The position numbers and the translations under genes are program-made. The notes below the pieces were generated by a model that searched no databases, was not told the DNA's origin, and saw only the letters and a list, made by a program, of their open reading frames with translations. Below are positions 52,025 to 61,858 of a stretch of 64,000 nt of DNA, one piece after another. This stretch comes from Micromonospora sp. WMMD1155 (GTDB lineage Bacteria > Actinomycetota > Actinomycetes > Mycobacteriales > Micromonosporaceae), in NCBI RefSeq assembly GCF_029581275.1, contig NZ_CP120742.1, forward strand, positions 4,402,501-4,466,500. Reading direction: 5' to 3'. Positions within the stretch are counted from its first letter, which is position 1. Every line of letters starts with the position of its first letter.

Positions 52025-52538
52025 CCGTCGAGCCCGTCGCCGCACCCGGCCACTCGGCCGATATTCGACGGAGGTGAGTTGTGCCCAGCCGCGAACGGGT
52101 GACCCCCGGGCGTCCGGTCGCCGCCTGCCACGCCCCGGTGGCCGGCTCGCGTCCGCTCGCTCACGGCGTTGTCACCTCGTTGCAAATTGTCGCGCTGGAG
52201 CTTCGCGTGCCGGTCAGGTCGCCCGTTCCGGCTGCCCGTGGCTGCGGATGGAGGGTAACGGCGTGGGCTCGCTCACCGCCACTGTGGTGCCGCCCATGGG
52301 CGCAAACGTTATCCCATTGGTTTCGGACATTTGACCCTATAACCGAATCTGGTCCTCGACCATACCCCACCTGAAGGCCGTCCGGCTCCGGCGGTACGCC
52401 GCGCGTTACCGCGAACGGCCGCCGCGCCCCGGTGGGAGCGATCGCAGCGGTGCGGCCCACGCCGAACTACGAAACTGCCGCCTCGGAAGCGACCGAGGCG
52501 GCAGTTTCGTAGCTCTTGCAGTGGGTGGGGAGTCGGTG
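52025..52538. other. 514-bp intergenic region with AT-richer promoter island and a strong hairpin
   Basis: No gene is supported. An unusually AT-rich patch at 52300-52370 (aacgttatcccattgg, gaccctataaccgaatct) stands out and likely holds the promoter of the WG-repeat gene. The hairpin at 52467-52512 belongs to the DUF3043 gene. Confidence 0.55.
52467..52512 (-). terminator. Hairpin terminator of the DUF3043 gene
   Basis: Perfect 20-bp arms at 52467-52486 (ctacgaaactgccgcctcgg) and 52493-52512 with loop aagcga, 27 bp beyond the stop of the minus-strand DUF3043 gene. No U-tract. Confidence 0.85.
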
Positions 52539-53135
52539 TCAGACCTTCTCGCCGAGCTTGACCCGGGGGGCCGGGGCACGCATCCGGCGGAACGTGATCG
52601 ACCGCATGACCGCGTACAGGTAGAGCGACCCCATCCGCTGGTCGGTCTTCGGGAACCGTTCCCGGACCAGCTTGCCGATCTTGCGGCAGATCAGCACCGA
52701 GTCGACGACCACACCGAGCGCCAACGCGCCCCAGAGCAGGTTGGAGATCAACCGAACCGGTGCCGGCATGGCCGCGTTCGACCCGATCAGCACGATCAAG
52801 GCGCCGCCGAAGAACCAGGTGCCGACGGTACGCCGGGAGTCGACCACGTTACGGGCCAGCAGTCGCTCCGGGCCGCGGTCGCGGGGGCCACCCTCGCGGC
52901 GGAACTCCGATGCGGCCTCGGCGCGCAGTTGGCGGCGGCGCTCCCGCTCCTCCTCCTTCGTGAGGGGGCGGGTGGGGCCGGCCGGCCGGCGACCGACGGT
53001 CGGCCGCTTGGGAGTCTCCCGACCCTTGGCCGGGGTGTAGCCCCGGGGACGCTCGGCGGTCTCCTCGGGGGTGGGCACCGAGGAGACGGCCTCGTCGACG
53101 AGGTCGGTGGACTTACGGCGAAAGAGCGACGGCAC
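52539..53135 (-). CDS. DUF3043 domain-containing membrane protein
   Basis: A 198-residue actinobacterial protein. A hydrophilic N-terminus opens PSLFRRKSTDLVDEAVSSVP, followed by a charged helix (TKEEERERRRQLRAEAASEF) and RNVVDSRRTVGTWFFGGALI, leading into two transmembrane helices (about 110-165). A basic tail includes RFPKTDQRMGSLYLYAVMRS. The GTG at 53135 is used because the family starts with LFRRK; upstream codons overlap the murA terminator. Function unknown. It lies downstream of murA but is separated from it by a terminator. Confidence 0.88.
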   Translation of the reverse strand: MPSLFRRKSTDLVDEAVSSVPTPEETAERPRGYTPAKGRETPKRPTVGRRPAGPTRPLTKEEERERRRQLRAEAASEFRREGGPRDRGPERLLARNVVDSRRTVGTWFFGGALIVLIGSNAAMPAPVRLISNLLWGALALGVVVDSVLICRKIGKLVRERFPKTDQRMGSLYLYAVMRSITFRRMRAPAPRVKLGEKV

Positions 53136-53157
53136 GCGGCAAGGGTAGCCAACGTCC

Positions 53158-53191
53158 CACGCCCGGTGCACATCGCGGTGCACCGGGCGTG
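53158..53191 (-). terminator. Hairpin terminator of murA
   Basis: Perfect 13-bp arms cacgcccggtgca / tgcaccgggcgtg (53158-53170 and 53179-53191), 16 bp beyond the murA stop on the minus strand. Confidence 0.8.
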
Positions 53192-53207
53192 AAGAGTGTG
53201 TCGGGCC

Positions 53208-54563
53208 TTACGGACGCTCGGCGTGCGCGCCCAGGTCGGCGAGCTTCGCCTCGAAGTCCTCGTAGCCCCGGTTGATCAGGTCGACGCCGTACACCCGGGA
53301 GGTGCCCTCGGCCGCGAGCGCCGCGATCAGGTGGCTGAAACCGGCGCGCAGGTCCGGGATGACCAGGTCGGCGGCGTGCAGCTTGCTCGGCCCGGCGATC
53401 ACCGCGGAGTGCTTGAAGTTACGCCGGCCGAAGCGGCACGGGGTGCCGCCGAGGCAGTCCCGGTAGACCTGGATGTTGGCGCCCATCGAGTTGAGCGCCT
53501 CGGTGTAGCCGAGCCGCTGCTCGTAGACCGTCTCGTGGACGATCGACAGGCCGCGGGCCTGGGTGAGCGCCACGACCAGCGGCTGTTGCCAGTCGGTCAT
53601 GAAGCCGGGGTGCACGTCGGTCTCCAGCGCCACCGCGTTCAGCTCGCCGCCCGGGTGCCAGAAGCGGATGCCGCCCTCCTGGCCCGGGTCGCCCAGCTTC
53701 GGCGCACGGGCGTCGGTGACCTCGTACTCGCCGCCGACCGACCGGAAGATGTTCAGGAAGGTCATCATGTCGGCCTGCTGTGCGCCGAGCACCTCGACGT
53801 GACCACGGGTGGCCAGGGCGGCGGCCGCCCAGCTCGCCGCCTCGATCCGGTCCGGGATGGGCCGGTGGGTGTAGCCGTGCAGCTTCGGCACGCCCTGGAT
53901 CTCGATCACCCGGTCGGTGTGGACCTTGATGATCGCGCCCATCTTCTGCAGGATGCAGATCAGGTCGATGATCTCCGGCTCCACCGCGGCGTTGCGCAGC
54001 TCGGTGACACCCTCGGCCATCACCGCGGTCAGCAGCACCTGCTCGGTCGCGCCGACGCTCGGGTACGGCAGGGCGAACTTGGTGCCGTGCAGCCCGTTCG
54101 GGGCGGACAGGTGCAGACCCTCGGGCCGCTTGTCGACGGTGGCGCCGAACTCACGCAGCGCCTGCAGGTGGAAGTCGATCGGGCGCGGGCCGATGTGGCA
54201 GCCGCCCAGGTCCGGGATGAACGCGTGCCCGAGCCGGTGCAGCAGGGGGCCGCAGAACAGGATCGGGATACGGCTGGACCCGGCGTGCACATTGATCTGG
54301 TCGGTGCTGGCGCTCTCCACGTTCGCCGGGTCGAAGACGAGCTCGCCGTCCTCGGTGCCGTCGGTGACCTTGACGCCGTGCAGACCGAGCAGACCCCGGA
54401 CCACCTCGACGTCACGGATCTTCGGCACGTCGAACAGTCGGCTCGGGCTGTCACCCAGGAGCGCGGCGACCATCGCCTTCGAAACCAGGTTCTTCGCGCC
54501 GCGCACGCGGATCCGCCCTTCGAGCGGAGTGCCTCCGTGCACAACCAGGACGTCGTCGGTCAA
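53208..54563 (-). CDS. murA: UDP-N-acetylglucosamine 1-carboxyvinyltransferase
   Basis: A 451-residue EPSP-synthase-fold enzyme that transfers enolpyruvate from PEP to UDP-GlcNAc, the first committed step of peptidoglycan synthesis. The substrate Lys-Asn pair is in VRGAKNLVSKA (K24-N25). The loop contains DLGGCHIGPRPIDFH with the catalytic Cys (C122), so the enzyme should be fosfomycin-sensitive, unlike mycobacterial MurA, which has Asp there. The C-terminal ALAAEGTSRVYGVDLINRGY is typical. The start is TTG at 54563 with ggagg 5 nt upstream. A 212-bp gap upstream holds a likely promoter (tatgct on the minus strand near 54675). Confidence 0.93.
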   Translation of the reverse strand: MTDDVLVVHGGTPLEGRIRVRGAKNLVSKAMVAALLGDSPSRLFDVPKIRDVEVVRGLLGLHGVKVTDGTEDGELVFDPANVESASTDQINVHAGSSRIPILFCGPLLHRLGHAFIPDLGGCHIGPRPIDFHLQALREFGATVDKRPEGLHLSAPNGLHGTKFALPYPSVGATEQVLLTAVMAEGVTELRNAAVEPEIIDLICILQKMGAIIKVHTDRVIEIQGVPKLHGYTHRPIPDRIEAASWAAAALATRGHVEVLGAQQADMMTFLNIFRSVGGEYEVTDARAPKLGDPGQEGGIRFWHPGGELNAVALETDVHPGFMTDWQQPLVVALTQARGLSIVHETVYEQRLGYTEALNSMGANIQVYRDCLGGTPCRFGRRNFKHSAVIAGPSKLHAADLVIPDLRAGFSHLIAALAAEGTSRVYGVDLINRGYEDFEAKLADLGAHAERP

Positions 54564-54775
54564 CGCAACCTCCAGCGCGTCGGTGCTGCCGTGTTGATGG
54601 TGGGGCGCCTGAACGTCGTCGCTACCCCGGATGCGGCCATGTCGAAACGGCCCGCTTGTGTCGTCGCTCCGGCAGCATAGCCCTCGGTGACGAGAAAGGA
54701 CTCGGTCACATCGGCGTGTGTGGCATTAATCGGTGATCCGGCACTTTTGCGTACCAAGGGCGTTACTGAATGTGA

Positions 54776-55975
54776 TCAGGGCGCAGTCGGCGGTGGGGTG
54801 TCCGCACCGGGCAGGGCGAGCATCTGGTCCAGCGCGACCCGAGCGTGGTGCGCGGTGTCGGCGTCCACCGTGATCTGGTTGACGACCCGGCCCGCGACCA
54901 GCTCCTCAAGGGCCCAGACCAGGTGCGGCAGATCGATCCGGTTCATCGTCGAGCAGTAGCAGACGGCCTTGTCCAGGAACATGATCTGCTTGTCCGGGTG
55001 GGCCAGCGCGAGCCGGCGGACCAGGTTCAGCTCGGTGCCGAGCGCCCACGCCGAACCGGCCGGAGCCGCCTCGATGGTCTTGATGATGTATTCCGTCGAG
55101 CCCACGTGGTCGGAGGCGGTGACGACCTCGTGCCGGCACTCCGGGTGGACCAGGACGTTGACCCCGGGCACCCGCTCGCGGACGTCGTTGACGCTGTCCA
55201 GCGTGAACCGACCGTGCACCGAGCAGTGCCCCCGCCAGAGGATCATCTTGGCGTCACGCAACTGCTCCGGGGTGAGCCCGCCGTTCGGCTTGTGCGGGTC
55301 GTAGAGCACGCAGTCGTCGAGCGACAGGCCCATCTCCAGCACCGCCGTATTGCGGCCCAGGTGCTGGTCGGGCAGGAAGAGCACCTTCTGCCCCTGCTCG
55401 AACGCCCAGTCCAGGGCGCGCTTGGCGTTGGAGGAGGTGCACACCACGCCGCCGTTGCGGCCGACGAAGCCCTTGATGTCGGCCGACGAGTTCATGTACG
55501 TCACCGGCACGGTCTCGGCGGCGATGCCCAACTGGGTGAGCGTGTCCCAGGCGGCCTCGACCTGCCCGAGGACGGCCATGTCCGCCATCGAACAGCCGGC
55601 GGCCAGATCGGGCAGGATCACCCGCTGCGCGTCGGTGGTGAGGATGTCGGCGCTCTCGGCCATGAAGTGCACGCCACAGAAGACGATGTACTCCGCGTCC
55701 GGGCGGGCGGCGGCCTCCCGGGCCAGCTTGAACGAGTCGCCGGTCACGTCGGCGAACTGGATCACCTCGTCGCGCTGGTAGTGGTGCCCCAGCACGAAGA
55801 CCTTGCTGCCCAGCTTCGCCTTCGCGGCCGTGGCACGAGCCACCAGATCCGGGTCGCTGGGCGCCGGCAGGTCGCCCGGACACTCCACGCCACGCTCGGT
55901 GTCGGGGTCGCTGCCCCGGCCGAGCAGCAGCAGAGCCGTCGCCGTGTTGGAGGGTTCCACCCAGGTCGAAGTCAC
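54776..55975 (-). CDS. nadA: Quinolinate synthase NadA
   Basis: A 399-residue [4Fe-4S] enzyme that condenses iminoaspartate with dihydroxyacetone phosphate to quinolinate in NAD synthesis. Motifs are LGHHYQRDEVIQFADVTGDS, FCGVHFMAESADIL (C100), GGVVCTSSNA (C179), FLPDQHLGRNTA, HPECRHEVV and a C-terminal Cys pair in KAVCYCSTMNRI (about 337-339), supplying the three cluster ligands. nadB and nadC, its usual operon partners, are not adjacent. The start is GTG at 55975. It is divergent from the glycerate kinase gene by 67 bp. Cluster assembly could involve ErpA encoded 1.4 kb away. Confidence 0.95.
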   Translation of the reverse strand: MTSTWVEPSNTATALLLLGRGSDPDTERGVECPGDLPAPSDPDLVARATAAKAKLGSKVFVLGHHYQRDEVIQFADVTGDSFKLAREAAARPDAEYIVFCGVHFMAESADILTTDAQRVILPDLAAGCSMADMAVLGQVEAAWDTLTQLGIAAETVPVTYMNSSADIKGFVGRNGGVVCTSSNAKRALDWAFEQGQKVLFLPDQHLGRNTAVLEMGLSLDDCVLYDPHKPNGGLTPEQLRDAKMILWRGHCSVHGRFTLDSVNDVRERVPGVNVLVHPECRHEVVTASDHVGSTEYIIKTIEAAPAGSAWALGTELNLVRRLALAHPDKQIMFLDKAVCYCSTMNRIDLPHLVWALEELVAGRVVNQITVDADTAHHARVALDQMLALPGADTPPPTAP

Positions 55976-56042
55976 CTAGCCATGGTCCCACAGCGCGAGC
56001 GCGCCGCAGCTTCCCTCGGTGTGGGCTGCCACACTGCTCGGC

Positions 56043-57179
56043 ATGCGCGTGCTGCTCTGCCCGGACAAGTTCGCCGGCACCCTGCCCGCACCGGAGGTGG
56101 CCGCCGCGGTGGCCGACGGCTGGCGGTCCGTCGCCCAGGGCGACGATCTGCTGATCCGGCCGCTCGCCGACGGCGGGCCGGGCTTCGTGCAGGTGCTCGC
56201 CGAAGCACTCGGTGGCCGGCGCATGCCGGTGTCGACGGTCGACCCGCTGGGGCGGCCGGTGACCGGTGAGATCCTGCTCACCACCGACGGCACCGCATAC
56301 CTGGAGAGCGCCCAGGCGTGCGGCCTGCACCTGCTCTCCGCGACCGAACGCGACCCGAAGACCACCACCTCGTACGGGCTGGGGCTGTTGGTGACCGCGG
56401 CGGTGGAGAGCGGCGCCCGGACGGTGGTGATCGGGCTGGGTGGCTCCGGCACCAACGACGCCGGGGCCGGCATGCTCGCCGCGCTCGGCGTCACACCACT
56501 CGACGCCGGTGGTGCCGCGCTCCCGTACGGCGGGGCGGCGCTCGCCGCAGTCGACGCCGTGGACGGTGTGCCCCGGCTGCGGGGTGTCCGCCTCGTCGCG
56601 GCCACCGACGTGGACAACCCCCTGCTCGGCCTGCACGGCGCGAGCAACGTGTTCGGCCCGCAGAAGGGCGCCGACCGTGCCGACGTGCTGCTGCTCGACG
56701 CCGCGTTGGAGCGTTTCGCGGAGGTTCTGCAGCGGGACCTGATCGGCTGCCCGGCGGGGCTCGGCACGCTGCCCGGGGGCGGCGCCGCCGGCGGCATCGG
56801 TGCGGCGCTGCTCGCCCTGGGGGGTGGCTGCGAGTCGGGCATCGGCCTGGTCACCCGGGCCACCCGGCTGGACGCCGCGCTGGACACCGCCGACCTGGTG
56901 ATCACCGGTGAGGGGTCGTTCGACCACCAGTCGTTGCGCGGCAAGGTGGTCGCCGGGGTGGCCGGGGCGGCCCGGGACCGGGGCGTCCCGTGTGTGGTGG
57001 TGGCCGGGCAGGTGAGCACCGGTCGGCGGGAGGCCGCCTCGGCGGGAGTCACCGACGCGTACAGCCTGGTCGAGCACTTCGGTGGCGAGTCCGGCGGCGG
57101 GCTCGACGCCGCGCTGAGCCGACCCGCCGAGGGTTTACGCGAGTTGGGCGCCCGGCTGGCCCGGCAGTGGAGCCGCTGA
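56043..57179 (+). CDS. Glycerate kinase (GarK/GlxK family)
   Basis: A 378-residue type-2 glycerate kinase that phosphorylates D-glycerate, linking glyoxylate/serine metabolism to glycolysis. It begins RVLLCPDKFAGTLPAPEVAA, then RPLADGGPGFVQ, VIGLGGSGTNDAGAGMLAAL, GASNVFGPQKGA and TGEGSFDHQSLRGKVVAGVA, all family landmarks. The ATG at 56043 is used; one 24 nt upstream is less likely. The usual ADGGEG motif reads ADGGPG here, a small departure. It precedes erpA in the same direction, as Rv2205c-Rv2204c in M. tuberculosis. Confidence 0.93.
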   Translation: MRVLLCPDKFAGTLPAPEVAAAVADGWRSVAQGDDLLIRPLADGGPGFVQVLAEALGGRRMPVSTVDPLGRPVTGEILLTTDGTAYLESAQACGLHLLSATERDPKTTTSYGLGLLVTAAVESGARTVVIGLGGSGTNDAGAGMLAALGVTPLDAGGAALPYGGAALAAVDAVDGVPRLRGVRLVAATDVDNPLLGLHGASNVFGPQKGADRADVLLLDAALERFAEVLQRDLIGCPAGLGTLPGGGAAGGIGAALLALGGGCESGIGLVTRATRLDAALDTADLVITGEGSFDHQSLRGKVVAGVAGAARDRGVPCVVVAGQVSTGRREAASAGVTDAYSLVEHFGGESGGGLDAALSRPAEGLRELGARLARQWSR

Positions 57180-57351
57180 GCGGGTTCCGACAGCGCGCCC
57201 GACCGGGCCGACCTGCGGCGGGCGTCACGCCACCCGGGTGCGTCCGGCCGAGGCGGCGTACGATCGGTTGAGGACCACAACCGGGAATCACTGGACGGCG
57301 TGCGGCGTTGGCCAGTGCGTCCGGACCCAAACCGCGCAGGGAGACTTCCAC

Positions 57352-57720
57352 GTGACCACGCCAGCGCAGACCGAGTCGACCGAGGCCCAGGCCCCTACTT
57401 CCGTCGTCCTCACCGACGTCGCGGCGCAGAAGGTCAAGGCCCTGATCGAGCAGGAGGGCCGCGACGACCTGCGGCTCCGCGTAGCCGTGCAGCCGGGCGG
57501 CTGCTCCGGCCTGCGGTACCAGCTCTTCTTCGACGAGCGTTCGCTCGACGGTGATGTCGTCACCGACTTCGGCGGTGTCGAGGTCGTCGTCGACCGGATG
57601 AGCGCCCCCTACCTCGCCGGCGCGACGATCGACTTCGCCGACCGGATCGACGCCCAGGGCTTCACCATCGACAACCCCAACGCGGGCAACTCGTGCGCCT
57701 GCGGTGACTCGTTCAACTGA
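57352..57720 (+). CDS. erpA: Iron-sulfur cluster insertion protein ErpA (A-type carrier)
   Basis: A 122-residue A-type Fe-S carrier with the three conserved cysteines C51 (PGGCSGLRY) and C115-A-C117 (GNSCACGDS) that hold a cluster for transfer to apoproteins. The core VVLTDVAAQKVKALIEQEG and LRLRVAVQPGG are typical of HesB/IscA. The start is GTG at 57352 preceded by gggag; an upstream in-frame ATG would add 38 residues of unrelated sequence. Potential clients in this window are LipA and NadA. A strong hairpin follows the gene. Confidence 0.95.
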   Translation: MTTPAQTESTEAQAPTSVVLTDVAAQKVKALIEQEGRDDLRLRVAVQPGGCSGLRYQLFFDERSLDGDVVTDFGGVEVVVDRMSAPYLAGATIDFADRIDAQGFTIDNPNAGNSCACGDSFN

Positions 57721-57735
57721 GTCACGCACCACGCA

Positions 57736-57779
57736 CCACGACGACGGGGCCGTCCTTCGGGACGGCCCCGTCGTCGTGG
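57736..57779 (+). terminator. Hairpin terminator of erpA with UUCG tetraloop
   Basis: Perfect 20-bp arms (57736-57755 and 57760-57779) closed by the exceptionally stable loop ttcg, 15 bp after the erpA stop. Confidence 0.9.
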
Positions 57780-57855
57780 CGGTTCCGATCCGCTCGTGAC
57801 GACATGGTGGCCGTTGTCCGACCGACTGGTCACCGTCGGGTTGCCGGGCCGGTAG

Positions 57856-58869
<1,014 letters not shown>

Positions 58870-58875
58870 CCGCCG

Positions 58876-58895
58876 ACGCGTCTGGCCGGACGCGT
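58876..58895. terminator. Short hairpin between convergent PfkB kinase and tusA
   Basis: Perfect 7-bp arms acgcgtc/gacgcgt with a 6-nt loop in the 30-bp gap between convergent stops. Weak but well placed. Confidence 0.45.
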
Positions 58896-58899
58896 GGCC

Positions 58900-59133
58900 T
58901 CAGTGGGAGCGGCGGACGTCGTAGGCGGGGCCTTCGGGGCCGGTGACCGCGCCCAGGAACTCGTGGCCGCGCATCCGGCACCAGGCGGGGATGTCGACGG
59001 CCGCCGCCGGGTCGTCGGCGAGCACCCGGATCACGGTTCCCACCGGCACCTGCGGCAACCGCCGGGCGGCCGCGATCACGGGCAGCGGGCAACGCTGCCC
59101 CCGGCAGTCGATGACCTGGTCCGGCATCGTCAC
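58900..59133 (-). CDS. tusA: TusA family sulfurtransferase
   Basis: A 77-residue two-layer sulfur carrier with the diagnostic CRGQRCPLPVI; the Cys of CPxP (C15) accepts persulfide sulfur. The GTG at 59133 overlaps the TGA of the upstream cysteine desulfurase (GTGA), so translation is coupled and the desulfurase is the probable sulfur donor. In other bacteria TusA passes sulfur to tRNA thiolation, molybdopterin or other pathways; the target here is unknown. The rest of the protein (ADDPAAAVDIPAWCRMRGHE) is typical of the family. Confidence 0.93.
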   Translation of the reverse strand: MTMPDQVIDCRGQRCPLPVIAAARRLPQVPVGTVIRVLADDPAAAVDIPAWCRMRGHEFLGAVTGPEGPAYDVRRSH

Positions 59134-60281
59134 AACCCCACCACCCCGGCGTCGGCACGCAACTCGGCCACGATCGTCGGCAACTCACCGAGGAACCGCT
59201 CGACGTCCGCCTCGGTCGTCTCCCGGTGCAGGCTGACCCGCACGTTCCCGTGCGAGAGCACCCCCATCGCCTCCAGCACGTGCGAGGGGCGCAGCGTGGA
59301 CGAGGTGCAGGACGAACCAGACGAAACAGCGAAACCTCGCCGGTCCAGCGCGTGCAGCAACGTCTCACCGTCGACGTACAGGCACGAGAAGGTGACCAGA
59401 TGCGGCAGCCGGAGCACCGGATCGCCGACCACCTCCACGTCCGGCACCTCCGCCGCGACCCGCGCCCGGATCCGGTCCACCAGCGGAGCCAGCCGGGCCG
59501 CCTCGGCCGCCGCGTCGGCCGCCGCCGCCCGCAGGCTCGCCGCCGCCGCCACCACCGCCGGGAGGTTCACCACCCCGGGGGTACGCCCGCTCTCCCGCTC
59601 ATCGGCCGGCCAGGGCGACTCCCAGCGGGCGCCCTTACGGACCGCCAGCACCCCCACGCCCGGTGGGCCGCCCCACTTGTGGGCGCTCGCGCTGAGCACC
59701 GACCAACCGGCCGGAAGCGGCACCCGGGCGACCGACTGCGCGGCGTCCACGTACAGCGGCACCCCCACCTCCGCACAGACAGCCGCCGCCTCGGCGACCG
59801 GTTGCACGGTCCCCACCTCGTGACTGGCCGTGATCAGAGACGCCAACGCCACTCCGGGTTGGCGTACGGCAGTCGACCATGCGGCCAGATCCAGCCGACC
59901 CGACCGGTCGACCGGCACACTCACCGCCGTACCACCCGCTGCCACCTGCCGCTCCGCCGCGTGCAGCACCGCCGAGTGCTCGATCGCCGAGTGCACCAGG
60001 GTCGACCCGACCCGACGCCGCCCGGCCAGGCTCCCGAGCACCGCGCCGTGCGCCGCGGTCGTACCACTGGAGGTGAAGGACACCTCGTCGGCGCGGACAC
60101 CGAGCGTCAGCGCGGTGGCCTCGCGGGCGGCGTCGAGGAGTTGCCGGGCCCGACGGGCCTGCGTGTACAGCTTGCCCGGGTCCGCCCAACCGTCGTCGAG
60201 AGCGGCCAGCAACGCCTGCCGCGCGACCGGATGCATCGGCGCCGCCGTCGCCGCGTCCAGGTAGACCGGGGATGCGCTCAC
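59130..60281 (-). CDS. Cysteine desulfurase (NifS/IscS-like, class V aminotransferase)
   Basis: A 383-residue PLP enzyme that removes sulfur from cysteine as a persulfide. The start VYLDAATAAPMHPVARQALL is typical. The PLP Lys is K202 in SASAHKWGGPPGVG, and the persulfide loop has SSGSSCTSSTLRPSHVL with C325 in the longer mobile-loop context of group I enzymes. HEVGTVQPVAEAAAVC covers the cofactor-ring His and Gln region. It overlaps and is coupled to tusA. It is distinct from the Suf-operon desulfurase expected elsewhere, since no suf genes are adjacent. The start is GTG at 60281. Confidence 0.92.
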   Translation of the reverse strand: MSASPVYLDAATAAPMHPVARQALLAALDDGWADPGKLYTQARRARQLLDAAREATALTLGVRADEVSFTSSGTTAAHGAVLGSLAGRRRVGSTLVHSAIEHSAVLHAAERQVAAGGTAVSVPVDRSGRLDLAAWSTAVRQPGVALASLITASHEVGTVQPVAEAAAVCAEVGVPLYVDAAQSVARVPLPAGWSVLSASAHKWGGPPGVGVLAVRKGARWESPWPADERESGRTPGVVNLPAVVAAAASLRAAAADAAAEAARLAPLVDRIRARVAAEVPDVEVVGDPVLRLPHLVTFSCLYVDGETLLHALDRRGFAVSSGSSCTSSTLRPSHVLEAMGVLSHGNVRVSLHRETTEADVERFLGELPTIVAELRADAGVVGL

Positions 60282-60451
60282 AGATCACTACGCTATCGCG
60301 GCGGTATGCCCGGGATCCCCCCGATGGGGGCGGACAGTGACCCCACCACGGTCGAGTCCGTCATGGTCGAGTAATCTGCGACCGTCGGTGACGCCTTTGC
60401 CGTCGGTGCTGAGGAAAGACGCACCGCGGCGCGCTAGGGAGGCAGGACCAG

Positions 60452-61423
60452 GTGGTCGCAAGGAGTTCGGAGGTACGGCCGTCGGCCGTACGGCACAGTG
60501 CTTCCCCGGGGGTTGGTGGACGCCGGGGGCGTGGTGCTGGTCGGTTGGCCGGGCTCGGTCTCGGTGGCGTGGCGCTGCTGGTTCTGCTCACGGGCTGTGA
60601 CGTGGGGCAGACGTTCCACGGCTTCGGCTGGCCGCAGGGCGGCATCACGCCGGAGTCCAAGCGGATGTACGACCTGTGGATCGCCTCCTGCATCGCCGCG
60701 CTCGCCGTCGGCGTCTTCGTGTGGGGCCTGATCTTCTGGTGTGTCGTGCGCTACCGCAAGCGTGGCAACGCGCTGCCGGTGCAGACCCGCTACAACCTGC
60801 CGATGGAGTTCCTCTACACCATCGCGCCGATCCTGATCGTCTCCGTGCTCTTCTACTACACGGCGATCGTGCAGACCGACGTCGACAAGCTGTCGAAGAA
60901 CCCGGACGTCACGGTCGAGGTCGTCGCCTTCAAGTGGAACTGGCAGTTCAACTACCGCGACGGCCAGGGCCCGGACGCCAACACCACGGCGTCGACCCTG
61001 GGCACCAGCGAGGTCATCCCGGTGCTGGTGCTTCCGACCAACCGGTCGATCCGGTTCGAGGAGACCAGCCGCGACGTCATCCACTCGTTCTGGGTGCCGG
61101 AGCTGCTGTTCAAGCGGGACGTCATGCCGGGCAAGATCCGCAACGTGTTCGAGGTCTCCAGCCTGGACGCCGAGGGCGCCTACGTCGGCCGCTGCGCCGA
61201 GCTGTGCGGCAGCTACCACGCGTTCATGAACTTCGAGCTGCGGGTGGTCTCGCCGGAGAAGTACGACCGGTTCCTGGCGGCCAAGCAGGGCGGCAAGTCC
61301 ACCCAGGAGGCGCTGGCCGAGATCGGTGAGGAGCCGTACGCGGAGACCACGCGCCCGTTCGACACCCGGCGGACGCAGGACAACTTCAACCCGGACGACG
61401 TTCCGGCCCGTACGGGAAGCTGA
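60452..61423 (+). CDS. ctaC: Cytochrome c oxidase subunit II (CtaC)
   Basis: A 323-residue lipoprotein-type subunit II of the aa3 oxidase. A basic N-terminus and hydrophobic stretch end in lipobox LLTGC (C49). Two transmembrane helices lie at about 76-98 and 117-140, followed by the periplasmic cupredoxin domain with CuA ligands: His in RDVIHSFW (about 210), then C248-x3-C252-x3-H256-x2-M259 in CAELCGSYHAFM. KWNWQF is the conserved electron-entry segment. In actinobacteria it works in a bc1-aa3 supercomplex. The start is GTG at 60452 after gggagg. ctaD is not next to it; ctaF follows 9 bp later. Confidence 0.96.
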   Translation: MVARSSEVRPSAVRHSASPGVGGRRGRGAGRLAGLGLGGVALLVLLTGCDVGQTFHGFGWPQGGITPESKRMYDLWIASCIAALAVGVFVWGLIFWCVVRYRKRGNALPVQTRYNLPMEFLYTIAPILIVSVLFYYTAIVQTDVDKLSKNPDVTVEVVAFKWNWQFNYRDGQGPDANTTASTLGTSEVIPVLVLPTNRSIRFEETSRDVIHSFWVPELLFKRDVMPGKIRNVFEVSSLDAEGAYVGRCAELCGSYHAFMNFELRVVSPEKYDRFLAAKQGGKSTQEALAEIGEEPYAETTRPFDTRRTQDNFNPDDVPARTGS

Positions 61424-61432
61424 GGCAGCGGC

Positions 61433-61858
61433 ATGAAGACCGAGTGGCGTATCTTCCTGATCATCGCCGTGTTCCTCTTCGGTGCCACCATCCTCTACGG
61501 CGCCTGGACCCACGGTGAGGCGGGCGGCGTCGAGTGGGTCGGAACCGTCGCCCTGCTCCTGTCGTTCCTGCTCTGCTCGATGTGCGGTGGCTTCTTCTGG
61601 TTCGTCTCCCGCCGGATCGACCTGCGCCCGGAGGACCGCCCGGACGCCGAAATTGCAGACGGCGCCGGCGAGGTCGGCTTCTTCAGCCCCGGTAGCTACT
61701 GGCCGTTCGGCCTGGCGCTGGCCGCCGCGATCGCCGCGCTCGGCATGGTGTTCTGGCAGTACTGGCTGATCGGTGCCGGCCTGGTGGCGGTCGTCTTCGC
61801 CGCCTGCGGGTTGCTGTTCGAGTACTACAGCGGCACCCGGCGCACCGCCGAGCACTGA
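61433..61858 (+). CDS. ctaF: Cytochrome c oxidase subunit 4 (CtaF)
   Basis: A 141-residue actinobacterial subunit IV with four predicted helices (residues about 5-24, 36-57, 88-105 and 110-130). The opening KTEWRIFLIIAVFLFGATIL, the loop RRIDLRPEDRPDAEIADGAG and EVGFFSPGSYWPF are family-typical. It stabilises the aa3 oxidase; its exact role is unclear. It is 9 bp downstream of ctaC and surely co-transcribed, followed by a hairpin terminator at 61877. The ctaC-ctaF pairing without ctaD matches mycobacteria (Rv2200c-Rv2199c). Confidence 0.94.
   Translation: MKTEWRIFLIIAVFLFGATILYGAWTHGEAGGVEWVGTVALLLSFLLCSMCGGFFWFVSRRIDLRPEDRPDAEIADGAGEVGFFSPGSYWPFGLALAAAIAALGMVFWQYWLIGAGLVAVVFAACGLLFEYYSGTRRTAEH

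Noticed and set aside
50575..52077. 500-codon plus-strand ORF antisense to the WG-repeat protein
   Set aside because: Arg/Gly/Pro-rich shadow of the disordered coding region; no start signal or motif.
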